Source: Halobaculum saliterrae
Lineage (GTDB): Archaea > Halobacteriota > Halobacteria > Halobacteriales > Haloferacaceae
Assembly: GCF_009831625.1 (NCBI RefSeq)
Contig: NZ_WUUS01000006.1
Span: 124,001 to 188,000, forward strand
Length of the DNA: 64,000 nt
Reading direction: 5' to 3'
Position numbers and translations under genes: made by a program. The notes beneath the pieces are model-generated. The model had not been told where the DNA came from. It saw only the letters and a list, made by a program, of their open reading frames with translations, and made no database searches. The first letter of the stretch is position 1. Each line of letters opens with the position of its first letter. Below are positions 44,039-51,782 of the stretch, in pieces.

Positions 44039-45436
44039 TCATCGGATCGAGACGATCGTCGCCCGCACGGTGATCGTTCCGAGGTCGAGCACGACCGTCG
44101 ACCCCTGCTGGATCGTGCGACCCTTGAACCGGATCCCGGACGTGGTCTCGCGCACCTGCAGCGTGGCCGTGATCGTCACGTCGCGCAGCGTCGGGTGGTC
44201 GTACACGCCGAGGTCTCCCCGCTCACCCTCGAGGATGATCGTGGACGGCTCGACGCTCACGCGGTCGACGCGGGCGATCGTTTCGCCGTCGGAGCGTTCG
44301 CGCATCCCCCCATCGATCGCCTGTGCCATCGGCTCGCGGACCTCGCGCATGCTGAGCGTGACCGTCCGGTTGGCGAGCGCCCCGCGCTGGGTCGTCGCGC
44401 CGACGCGTTCGATCTCGCCGGTGACGCTGTAGGCGTCGGTCGCGAACGTCAGTCGGGAGCCCCGCCGGAGTTCGGTCGAGCCGAACTGGGGATCGTCGCC
44501 GGTCGAGACAGTCGACACTGAGAGCCCGAGGAACACCCGGGTCCTGTCCGGGTTGCTCGTGCTGTACTTGGCGACGTGTTCGACCGTCGCGATGTCCTGC
44601 GTTCCCACGGTCGTGGTGTCGCCTTCGGTGATGTCGTCGGCGACTTCCGTCGGCACGGTCTGGCTGATGAGGATCTCCGACTGTCCGCTTTCGAGTCCAT
44701 CTCCGACCGAAAGCACCTGCCCGTCGACGGTGTACTGGGCCCCCGGCAGCGAGACGGTCTGCCCACGCCGGAGTTGGCTCCCGCCGAACCGGAGGGCGCC
44801 GTTCTGCCGATGGGCGCTGAGATTCGCGGTGAGATAGATGAGCCGCTGGCTCGCGTCCTCGGTGGGATACGCGCGAACTGTCTCGATCGTGGCAACTGTA
44901 CGTCCCGCGAGTCGGATCTCGTCGCCCGCAGCGAGATCACGGGCGTCCTGCGTCGGCATCATGTCCCGAATGACAACCGGCGTGGTCGGTGTGTCCAGTG
45001 TGTCGCCGTTCCCGACTGCACGGATCTGCCCTTCGACCTGGTATAGTTGGGTCGCGATTTGTAGTGTCCGCCCCAAGCGTGGCGGGGCGCCGTCATAGCT
45101 GAAGCCGCCAGATTGCACACCCTGAATCTGTACCCGAAGAACTGCTCTCGTTTGGTCTCCTTGAGGCGTAAGGTGTACGTCTGTGATCGTGATCTGCTGG
45201 TTGCTTGCCGGGCTGTAGGTGTCACCTTCGTTGATCTCGTCGACCACGTACTGCGGGACAGTCCCGAGATCGAGGGTGGCGTTTCTGGTCGCGGTGTCCG
45301 GGCCCTGCGGTTCGGGATCGGGCTGTAGGACGAACGCCGCACCCGCGGCGACGACGGCGAGCACGAGGAGCACTGCGAGGGCGTCGACGACGTTGACGGC
45401 GCCGAAGAGGTTGCCCTCGTCGTCAATGAGATTCAC
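44039..45436 (-). CDS. DUF4330 repeat protein, membrane-anchored
   Basis: The product has 465 residues. NLIDDEGNLFGAVNVVDALA followed by a helix VLLVLAVVAAGAAFVL is the DUF4330 N-terminus and anchors the protein. The rest is made of four beta-rich copies of one domain of about 100 residues; each shows VxxxExxxxGD, then V..V.......R..L.L and L..G....L...T..Y...G.I...G (for instance VGDGLESGQSE and ERVGATTQRG). Outer-facing. Function unknown. It is followed by the 43444-43971 gene. Confidence 0.82.
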   Translation of the reverse strand: MNLIDDEGNLFGAVNVVDALAVLLVLAVVAAGAAFVLQPDPEPQGPDTATRNATLDLGTVPQYVVDEINEGDTYSPASNQQITITDVHLTPQGDQTRAVLRVQIQGVQSGGFSYDGAPPRLGRTLQIATQLYQVEGQIRAVGNGDTLDTPTTPVVIRDMMPTQDARDLAAGDEIRLAGRTVATIETVRAYPTEDASQRLIYLTANLSAHRQNGALRFGGSQLRRGQTVSLPGAQYTVDGQVLSVGDGLESGQSEILISQTVPTEVADDITEGDTTTVGTQDIATVEHVAKYSTSNPDRTRVFLGLSVSTVSTGDDPQFGSTELRRGSRLTFATDAYSVTGEIERVGATTQRGALANRTVTLSMREVREPMAQAIDGGMRERSDGETIARVDRVSVEPSTIILEGERGDLGVYDHPTLRDVTITATLQVRETTSGIRFKGRTIQQGSTVVLDLGTITVRATIVSIR

Positions 45437-45636
45437 TGGAGATCACCCGCTGGTCGCATTACTCACTCCCTATCGCATCTGGATCAAAACGCTTCCGGAT
45501 CCCTCCGCATCCGTTCGGCGAGCGGCCCTCTCTCAGCGATGCGGCGAATGGGATGACTGCCTGTAGACCGCAGTTGTACGTCGCTGTAAACGCCGACAAC
45601 CGAATCGGGCGTGTCACCCTGAATAACCTCCGAGGC

Positions 45637-45879
45637 TCAACGGGCGTTGAGGCGAACTAGCTTTTGTCCCCTACTGAGGCGGTGTTCGCCTTGACGCGTC
45701 CCGACCGAGCGTTCGTCTGCAACTACTCTCTTGGGAATCACGACGCTTCCGGTGTGTTGTGGACACATCCGCGACTGTGATAGTCGTCCGCAGTTGAGCG
45801 GTAGCAGCCCGTCGATAGTTGGCGACCCCGGAATCACTCCCCGGTGCAAATAGACGTCATTACACTCGAAATAGGGGCC
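45637..45879 (-). pseudogene. Possible C-terminal tail of a TnpB-type transposon protein
   Basis: The minus-strand frame reads YFECNDVYLHRGVIPGSPTI, CGRLSQSRMCPQHTGSVVIP, KRVVADERSVGTRQGEHRLS and RGQKLVRLNAR then stop. It recalls the loose C-terminal tails of haloarchaeal IS1341/IS605 TnpB proteins, with an Arg-rich end, but this is a memory match and the nuclease core is not there. A stop lies directly upstream in frame, so only a tail of about 80 codons remains. It marks the left edge of the decayed region. Confidence 0.35.
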
Positions 45880-46311
45880 GTCCTGAAGTCATCCAATTGT
45901 CGCCTTCCCTAGGATATAATCCTATACTAGCTACTAAGAAGCTTTGTCGTGTATATTTGGCTCATAAGGGAACACATCGGCCAGAGTCACTCGGTATTTT
46001 CCTTCCAATCTCCGCTGTCTGTGTGGACAGCAACCTGCTAACGGTCTCTGCGGGGGATCGGTTGACTACTTTGTCCGCAGCGACCAAGCCAAGTGCAGTA
46101 GAGCGCTGAACACACCGATATACGCGCAATCGCGGAGCAACGCAGCGTTTCGATAGCCCAACAGGTACCGCTGGAACCACATGAATCGCCTATATCGACC
46201 GATACCAACTGTTTGAGAGACTCTGTGGCGGTTGGGTTGTGACCGGTAAGGAGCCACCGCTGCATCGGCATTCAAAACCAAGGCCCCTGCTATCTGGCGA
46301 TTTCGACGCAG
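45880..46311. other. Gap without a supported gene
   Basis: Several short frames exist on both strands, none with a recognisable product, and codon use does not look like haloarchaeal coding DNA. The stretch has lower G+C than the left side. I see no tRNA, attachment site or terminal repeat in it. Confidence 0.5.
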
Positions 46312-46617
46312 TCATCCGATATCAGACCACCAACGGGAGTCACGACGACCACGGCTATGATCGAGTATCCGGCAGCTCAATCTGATATACTCTCGAATAC
46401 CGACAGCACAGGCGATCTCCATCTCCAACGACAGATCCAAATACTGGCTGTAGCGGGCTTCACACGGCTGCTTGGGAATCGGCCATTCCTCACTACGAGT
46501 AGTTCTGCTAGCGCCGGTGACAACAGTACCCGTATCGACGTCGATTTCGACATGCTGCCGGCCTGTACCGGGAATATAAGCGGCGCAGCGACGGCGTTGA
46601 TCCGCCGATTCGACAGC
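46312..46617 (-). pseudogene. Open frame of 102 codons without start, coding-like
   Basis: Between a TAA at 46618-46620 and a TGA at 46312-46314 the minus strand reads AAYIPGTGRQHVEIDVDTGT, TVVTGASRTTRSEEWPIPKQ and LDLSLEMEIACAVGIREYIR. The acidic composition and dinucleotide use look like coding sequence, but there is no start codon near its head and I do not recognise the product. I take it as a fragment of a lost gene. Confidence 0.3.
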
Positions 46618-46713
46618 TTACCGTGGCGAGACAGCCGAATTCGGCACGAATAGGATTGAATCGGTCGAGTCACTACCTGAACGCCCGACAACCACCGTTT
46701 CTCGTGAAGCAGA

Positions 46714-47093
46714 TCACCCGTCGGCATGACGTAGATCGAGATCCCGCAGCAGCGTTCCGGCCGTTCGTAACTCGGTGAACCCCGGCTCGTCGATGAGCCA
46801 CTGACTCGGCGGCGGGTTCTCGTCATACGTTTTTGCCACGCGAGGCTCGCCGTCCGCGAGGCGGTTGAGCGCCGTCAACACCTCATGACCCACGGCGCCG
46901 GTTTTCACCACCCAGATGGCGGCTTCCGGCTCTGGCGCCGCAAGCGCGTCGTAATCCTCGGGGACAGCCCGATACCGGTCGTTGTTGGCCCGTTCGGCCT
47001 CCAGCGTCACGACGATCTTGCCCTCGGTATCCAGCCCGACCGCGTCGTACCGGCTGTCCCGGTGGATCTGCGACGAGCGCAACGTCGCCTACT
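46714..47093 (-). pseudogene. Truncated mobile-element protein, C-terminal domain
   Basis: The frame reads LRSSQIHRDSRYDAVGLDTE, GKIVVTLEAERANNDRYRAV, PEDYDALAAPEPEAAIWVVK and ALNRLADGEPRVAKTYDENP to the stop at 46714. This C-terminal domain occurs at the end of long haloarchaeal plasmid and integrative-element proteins, as I recall; no nuclease motif can be proved. In frame just upstream is a TAG (47096-47094), so the N-terminal part is gone. Note a possible start at 47082 within the conserved stretch is not a real start. Confidence 0.5.
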
Positions 47094-47104
47094 CGTCACT
47101 GGAG

Positions 47105-47341
47105 GTGTATAGAGACGGCTCACACAACCCTGTCAAGGCGCTCAACGGAGTTCAGTCGGGCCACATCTGCGGCCGATGTAACAAGCGCGTTCAGACTAGC
47201 GATCTTGTACGAGCGTATCCCACCTACTACAACCGAGACGGGTGGACGCTCCGACGACTGTGGGTCAATGACTGCGTGGGGTCTGCTATCAAAGAAAGCA
47301 TTGATGAATCTGATGAGGTAATCTTCAAAGCTGTATTTTGA
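47105..47341 (+). CDS. Small zinc-knuckle protein, possibly truncated
   Basis: The product from GTG 47105 would have 78 residues: SGHICGRCNKRVQTSDLVRA, TYYNRDGWTLRRLWVNDCVG and AIKESIDESDEVIFKAVF. The C-x-x-C with a later Cys and the pattern 'C..C......D.VRAY.TYY.RDGW..RR.W' belong to a type common on haloarchaeal plasmids and elements. A final cysteine of the usual CxxC pair (here DCV then G) is not present, so the zinc site may be broken. It abuts the truncated frame on the other strand. The longer open frame from 46982 is antisense to that fragment and is not credible. Confidence 0.45.
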   Translation: MYRDGSHNPVKALNGVQSGHICGRCNKRVQTSDLVRAYPTYYNRDGWTLRRLWVNDCVGSAIKESIDESDEVIFKAVF

Positions 47342-47449
47342 GATCAACAGCTTGTTTCAATCAAAGTAAAAATCCACACGGCCTATTTAACATCGTAGCC
47401 TCCTCTTCCCAACCAGTAACTACTTTTGATACTATTCATATAACCCAAT

Positions 47450-47710
47450 ATGCCAAGTGATAGTCGCCCAAGTTCGGAAGAAAGAGTAGCATTAGCTTCT
47501 AAAGATTCACGCCCCGATAATCATATTGTTCTAACACGGCCGACAGGAGCGGCAAACGGAGGATATGCATATCACGAACCAAATGATGATCAGGAGCCGC
47601 TTTGTAATGCTGGTGGTCCAGATGCAACATTTGAGAAACTGACAATTAAAGAAGCACAAAATAAGAACAAATCACCGTGTGAGATGTGTGAAAGAATAGA
47701 TAGAATATAA
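47450..47710 (+). CDS. Small haloarchaeal protein with CxxC end
   Basis: The product has 86 residues and is hydrophilic: NHIVLTRPTGAANGGYAYHE, EPLCNAGGPDATFEKLTIKE and NKSPCEMCERIDRI. Three cysteines, two in C-E-M-C near the end, suggest a metal site. The type occurs in haloarchaeal accessory regions; function is not known. G+C is low (about 42 percent by eye) unlike the neighbours to the left, fitting transferred DNA. TATA-like ttttgatac lies about 27 bases before the ATG. Confidence 0.6.
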   Translation: MPSDSRPSSEERVALASKDSRPDNHIVLTRPTGAANGGYAYHEPNDDQEPLCNAGGPDATFEKLTIKEAQNKNKSPCEMCERIDRI

Positions 47711-47745
47711 TATCTTTGACTTATTTTCATATCCGTGATGGATCG

Positions 47746-48342
47746 GTCGTATATTCTGACGTGGCCGAGCAGGACGGCTAGGTGGGGCGGCCACACTAGC
47801 CTGCTGATGGAGCTGCTCATCTCGCTGGTGTACAACGGGCGAAAGAAACCGATAAAGAGGTCGTGTTTGCCATCGACGAGGCGCGATACTTGATGTAGGA
47901 CGCGGCGACGCTGTCGTGCTTGGAGACGATCTTCCGGCATCACCACCATCACGACCTCTTTATCCCGCTGGTCACGCAGACGCTCGACGAGTTCTTCGAG
48001 CACGACACCGCCGAGATGATCCTTGATCAGTATGCGAGCAAACAGTTCCACAAGCTCGACGGGATGGACCCCGAATGGGCCGATGAGTTCGGCCTGAACT
48101 ATCTTCAGATGCGGTACGTCCAGTCGGCAACCGTGGGTGACGAGGATACGGGCCACCTCCAGGCACTGTTCGGTGTCGACCGAGAGTGGGGCGGCCTGGA
48201 GGTCCGGGCGCTGCCGCGCGAGCATGCTGTCATCGGACATGACCCTGAACCACCGGGCGGACTGTTGGTTGACGACTTCGTGGAGGCCGTCTCGGACCGA
48301 TCGATATTCAGGTGGGAATGGCCTCGGCTGTGCCGAACGTAA
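47746..48342 (+). pseudogene. VirB4/TraC-like conjugation ATPase, decayed C-terminal part
   Basis: Pieces in two frames read VVYSDVAEQDG, then LLMELLISLVYN, then AKETDKEVVFAIDEARYLM, stop (TAG at 47896-47898), then DAATLSCLETIFRHHHHHDL, FIPLVTQTLDEFFEHDTAEM and ILDQYASKQFHKLDGMDPEW. These are the Walker B (VVFAIDEA), T-Q-T and C-terminal parts of haloarchaeal VirB4/TraC/HerA-like ATPases that power DNA transfer by type IV secretion. Two frameshifts (near 47782 and 47840) and the stop show the gene is dead, and the N-terminal two thirds including Walker A are missing. The open frame 47920-48342 alone is not a gene. Confidence 0.75.
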
Positions 48343-48747
48343 CACTGGTTCGCAATCAATGGGTGTGCTGACGACCTGAGGACTGGGATAGCAAACATGT
48401 GAGAAGTGTGATCGCTCTTGATACGGTAGACAATGTATCTGCGCCGCACTCGAAACCATGATCGCCCTTTGATGAGGCTTGCACGTCTGAAGCCAATAAG
48501 CGGGGGCTGTCTTGAACTCTTATTTATAAATGCCCGGAACTTGGAATCATAGATTCTTTGATCCTGAAGTACGAATAACAACAGAACAATCAATAATGGG
48601 TCAAACTCAGCGGGTGCAGAGACAGCTGAACAGAGCAGATTAGGAAGTCAAGACAGTACCATTGTTCTTCACGAAACCGTTTGATGGAACTCACCGTGAC
48701 TCTTGGTATAATCGTAGACTTGAACCCCCACAATCTGAAACAACCCG
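48343..48747. other. AT-rich gap, no gene
   Basis: No frame on either strand looks like a gene, and the stretch is clearly richer in A+T than DNA to the left. It carries no recognisable tRNA, repeat pair or IS end. It separates the mobile-element remnant from the glycan locus. Confidence 0.5.
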
Positions 48748-48775
48748 TTTAATTAACTACGGTCTGTGTAGACCG
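48748..48775 (+). promoter_or_regulatory. TATA box and inverted repeat before GT39-like gene
   Basis: tttaattaa (48748-48756) is a good TATA box about 30 bases before the ATG. It is followed at 48760-48775 by cggtctgtgtagaccg, a perfect 6-base inverted repeat around gtgt. The repeat lies between TATA box and start codon, where a bound protein would block transcription, so it is an operator candidate. Confidence 0.55.
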
Positions 48776-48783
48776 CATAACCA

Positions 48784-50304
48784 ATGAGTGACGACAACAG
48801 ACTCTTCGATTCACGACTTTCTCTCGTCAAATATCTCCCTGTATTGGGAGTGCTCCTGCTTCTGACGGAGCCAATTCCAGCGGGCTACATTCCAGACCGT
48901 GAGCTCGCACACTATTTCCAATCAGTCGCATTCCTACGTAATGGAGTTGAATCATATACATACATAACATTACGCGAAAGTGACGCTGCGCTCCACCTTT
49001 ACTCGCTCCTCTCTGCGCCATTCGTGGCAATCGGATACGAAGCCGGTGGTCGACTGGTTAGTGTAATCGCCGCAGTTGCTGCAACGATCATCCTTGGGAA
49101 AACTGCACGCGACCTCTTTGGGCCAGTCGCTGGGATCGTCGGTCCACTATTATTGTGGGCTAACCCATTCTTCTTCCGATTTTCGTGGACCGTGATGCCT
49201 GAAGCACTAAGTATGGCTCTTACCGCCGTAGCCGTCTATGCCACAATCCAGTATACGGACACAGATAAACAGAAGTGGCTCGGAATCGCTGTACTCGCAT
49301 TGGTTGCCGGTGTGAGCAATCATCTATGGGAAGCAGCGATCGTACTTCCCATTGTTGTCATTCTTGGTTACCACCGGGAATACCGATGGAGCAGTGTATT
49401 TGTGATTGTAACCACTGTATCTGTGGTCGCTGTTTACTTATTGACCGAACTTCAGCCCAACCCGGCATCACCCTCTCACTATGCGGTCGTTGAGACAGGA
49501 TTCAGTATATTCTTTACCACTGGTTTCTGGTTACGGTTTCTCACACGGCCATTTTCACCATTCTATCTTGGGCATAGTTCTTTGTTTTATCCAGGATTAG
49601 TCCTTGGTGCATACTTTTTCTACCGACTTGTGACAAATCGTAGTATAGGAAAATTGATAGGTAAGGAGTACGCGGACATCGTCGTTTTGTCATGGCTGGC
49701 GGCGGGTGCGGCGATTCCGTTCGGACTTCCTGGTGGACTCAACCATCAGTATTATCTCTGGGGGTTGGTCCTCCCCGTAACACTCGCACTCAGTGGGATT
49801 CTTGAGCTTGTGTATCAGAACGCGAGAATGTATAATTATCAACAGACTGCGCAACGTGCTGTACACCTACTTCTGGCGGTTCTTGTAATGACGGCACTGC
49901 TGAACGCCGCAGTCTTTGAGGCCGGGATTGGCATTAACGGGTCTGCGTCTACCGCTGCACCCGTATTTGATCTTCGCGGTGAAGCAGATCAACGGTTCGC
50001 TAGTGACCCAATCACTGGGAAGGAAGCTGTCGAGACTGGATACGCTCTACGCAATTACCAGATCCAGAGAGTAAACGAAATTGTTTTTGTAAATAGTGGT
50101 ACTGAATTGTCATATATAACAATATACCGAGTGATCACATACAGTAACTTGGAGGTCCGTGGTGTATGGAAGCCATCACTTGATCGGAATGCTACTACTG
50201 GACCGCGATATATTACTGGATCACCAGAGGGCCTACAGTGTACTGTGATTATTATGGGGCAATCTGACGGCTCACTTGATATCAAAAGATGCAATCATAG
50301 GTAG
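48784..50304 (+). CDS. GT39/ArnT-like membrane glycosyltransferase
   Basis: The product has 506 residues, with about 11 membrane helices and a soluble C-terminal domain of 110 residues. The start YIPDRELAHYFQSVAFLRNG carries acidic residues in the first outer loop as in dolichyl-phosphate-sugar users (D-x-E type), and HLYSLLSAPFVAIGYEAGGR, LLLWANPFFFRFSWTVMPEA follow. It would move a sugar from a lipid carrier to an outer acceptor. G+C is much lower than in regions 1-5. It opens the locus on the plus strand. Identity is by fold pattern. Confidence 0.7.
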   Translation: MSDDNRLFDSRLSLVKYLPVLGVLLLLTEPIPAGYIPDRELAHYFQSVAFLRNGVESYTYITLRESDAALHLYSLLSAPFVAIGYEAGGRLVSVIAAVAATIILGKTARDLFGPVAGIVGPLLLWANPFFFRFSWTVMPEALSMALTAVAVYATIQYTDTDKQKWLGIAVLALVAGVSNHLWEAAIVLPIVVILGYHREYRWSSVFVIVTTVSVVAVYLLTELQPNPASPSHYAVVETGFSIFFTTGFWLRFLTRPFSPFYLGHSSLFYPGLVLGAYFFYRLVTNRSIGKLIGKEYADIVVLSWLAAGAAIPFGLPGGLNHQYYLWGLVLPVTLALSGILELVYQNARMYNYQQTAQRAVHLLLAVLVMTALLNAAVFEAGIGINGSASTAAPVFDLRGEADQRFASDPITGKEAVETGYALRNYQIQRVNEIVFVNSGTELSYITIYRVITYSNLEVRGVWKPSLDRNATTGPRYITGSPEGLQCTVIIMGQSDGSLDIKRCNHR

Positions 50305-50308
50305 AACA

Positions 50309-50341
50309 CAACAATTAAAAAAATAAAATATTCTATTGTTG
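50309..50341. terminator. AT-rich stem between convergent genes
   Basis: caacaat (50309-50315) pairs with attgttg (50335-50341) across a 19-base AT loop that contains A-runs and, on the other strand, T-runs. It sits between two convergent genes, so it may end both. Confidence 0.45.
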
Positions 50342-50431
50342 GCATATTATTTGATTTTTCTCAATCCAATAAACACTATCATATAATGTATGCTAGTTTG
50401 TCTTTCACCTAAGAAGAAGTGGATATCTGCC

Positions 50432-51655
50432 TCAGCGGCCTGAGGTGGTTCGGTTACTTTGCGCTTCATACGGACAAACTGCAAAGCCAAAAATCAACGC
50501 GGTGAGAACAGAATTGAAACTGATACCAAATAGTGAGAAACCAGCAAATGTCTGCATGATTGCGACCACAACAGCGACGATCCCTAGTGTAACGACCTCT
50601 GGGGGAACGGCCTTCCGAATCGAATCGGAAATTGCGACGATTGTGAAATATACATAGGCTGTTCCGCCGATAGCACCCGTGGTGAGGTACATACGGAGAT
50701 AAGAGTTGTGTGGGGTGTGCCCATGCCACTCTTCGCCTACGAACGGACGAATGAACCCTGCCCTACTCCCCGGACCGAAGCCAAAGATAGGCCGCGTAGA
50801 AAGGGCCTCAATCGTCCCCCTCCAGAGGGGAGTTCTCCCTCTCAGACCAAGAGATGAGATCACTTGGGGAAAAGGAAGGATGTCGGTGACCAGCCCGGTA
50901 AATATCCCTAACCCAATAACGCCGAGTACCGCCGTTAATCGGCTGAATTGAACACTATGGGTGCGCCAGATAACCAACAACGATGTTCCTGCTGTAACGG
51001 CTAAAAGTGCCGCTCTGCTCCCGCTGAGGAATACACCTAAGGAATTTATTGTGAAGAGTAATAACATGAAAATATTTTTACGTCGGTATAGCTCTGCCAT
51101 CGAGCAGATCGTCCCAACCGAGGTGAGTAACCCCATGACGTTCGGATTGTTCGTTACACTCTGGACTGGGTGGAGAGTTCCATTTGGTAAGAATTGTGGT
51201 TCAAATGGAAGTTTCCATGGCCAAGCTTTGATAGTAACACCAAGAGCGGAGTAATCACCGAAGATCGCCGTTGGAAGACCGATCGCAACAATGACTGCAC
51301 TAAACCCTGATGCTACACGTATGAACTCTCCTCGTGAAAAATAATTTGGCAAAACGTACAAACTGATTATAGCGAAGACTACGAAGGTCACAGAACGAAG
51401 TGTAACTATGAGAATATTCTGCCCATCAATTGCTGAAATAAAAATATGCATAATATAAACTGCAATGATAACTAGAATAGGATAAGACGGTCTTCTATGA
51501 CTCATCAGTTTAGTATCAGTTGTTATGAACACCCATCCAAGGATCAGTATGTAAATGAGCACTGTGAGTATGTATGCGTGCCTCTGTTGAATGAGATACG
51601 AGCGCGTCAACAGTGATACAAACATCAATATTGCTAGAAGAGCAGTACGTCTCAT
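50432..51655 (-). CDS. O-antigen ligase/polymerase family protein (Wzy_C)
   Basis: The product has 407 residues with about 11 membrane helices. The Wzy_C region is visible: SLGVFLSGSRAALLAVTAGT, GRTPLWRGTIEALSTRPIFG, and in the big outer loop GEEWHGHTPHNSYLRMYLTT with the H-x-x-H-N catalytic-type pattern. Such proteins join or ligate lipid-linked sugar units on the outer face. ATG at 51655 is preferred to an in-frame GTG at 51667, as the TATA-like atttttac is about 28 bases before it. It is divergent from the flippase gene. Confidence 0.82.
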   Translation of the reverse strand: MRRTALLAILMFVSLLTRSYLIQQRHAYILTVLIYILILGWVFITTDTKLMSHRRPSYPILVIIAVYIMHIFISAIDGQNILIVTLRSVTFVVFAIISLYVLPNYFSRGEFIRVASGFSAVIVAIGLPTAIFGDYSALGVTIKAWPWKLPFEPQFLPNGTLHPVQSVTNNPNVMGLLTSVGTICSMAELYRRKNIFMLLLFTINSLGVFLSGSRAALLAVTAGTSLLVIWRTHSVQFSRLTAVLGVIGLGIFTGLVTDILPFPQVISSLGLRGRTPLWRGTIEALSTRPIFGFGPGSRAGFIRPFVGEEWHGHTPHNSYLRMYLTTGAIGGTAYVYFTIVAISDSIRKAVPPEVVTLGIVAVVVAIMQTFAGFSLFGISFNSVLTALIFGFAVCPYEAQSNRTTSGR

Positions 51656-51752
51656 TACGAATCGCACCGCTCGCTACAAGTAAAAATAATCCGACTTGAA
51701 ATGAGACTCCACCATATGAGCTGGAACGCCGAGCTTTGGGTTACGAAAGACA

Positions 51753-51758
51753 TTTATC
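51753..51758 (+). promoter_or_regulatory. TATA-like box of the flippase gene
   Basis: tttatc is centred 28 bases before the flippase ATG at 51783, so transcription should begin at or next to the start codon. Confidence 0.5.
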
Positions 51759-51782
51759 CCAATCAACTCCGCTTGCTATCGA

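Noticed and set aside
46357-46653. Plus-strand 98-codon frame
   Set aside because: Overlaps the better-looking minus frame and has no haloarchaeal amino-acid bias.
47920-48342. Independent 140-codon gene
   Set aside because: It begins inside a run of histidines (RHHHHHDL) of the VirB4-like sequence and follows an in-frame stop; it is the tail of the pseudogene.
45437-48783. tRNA gene or attachment site at the mobile region
   Set aside because: I scanned for the T-loop motif and cloverleaf arms and found none; no long direct repeats at the borders were seen by eye.
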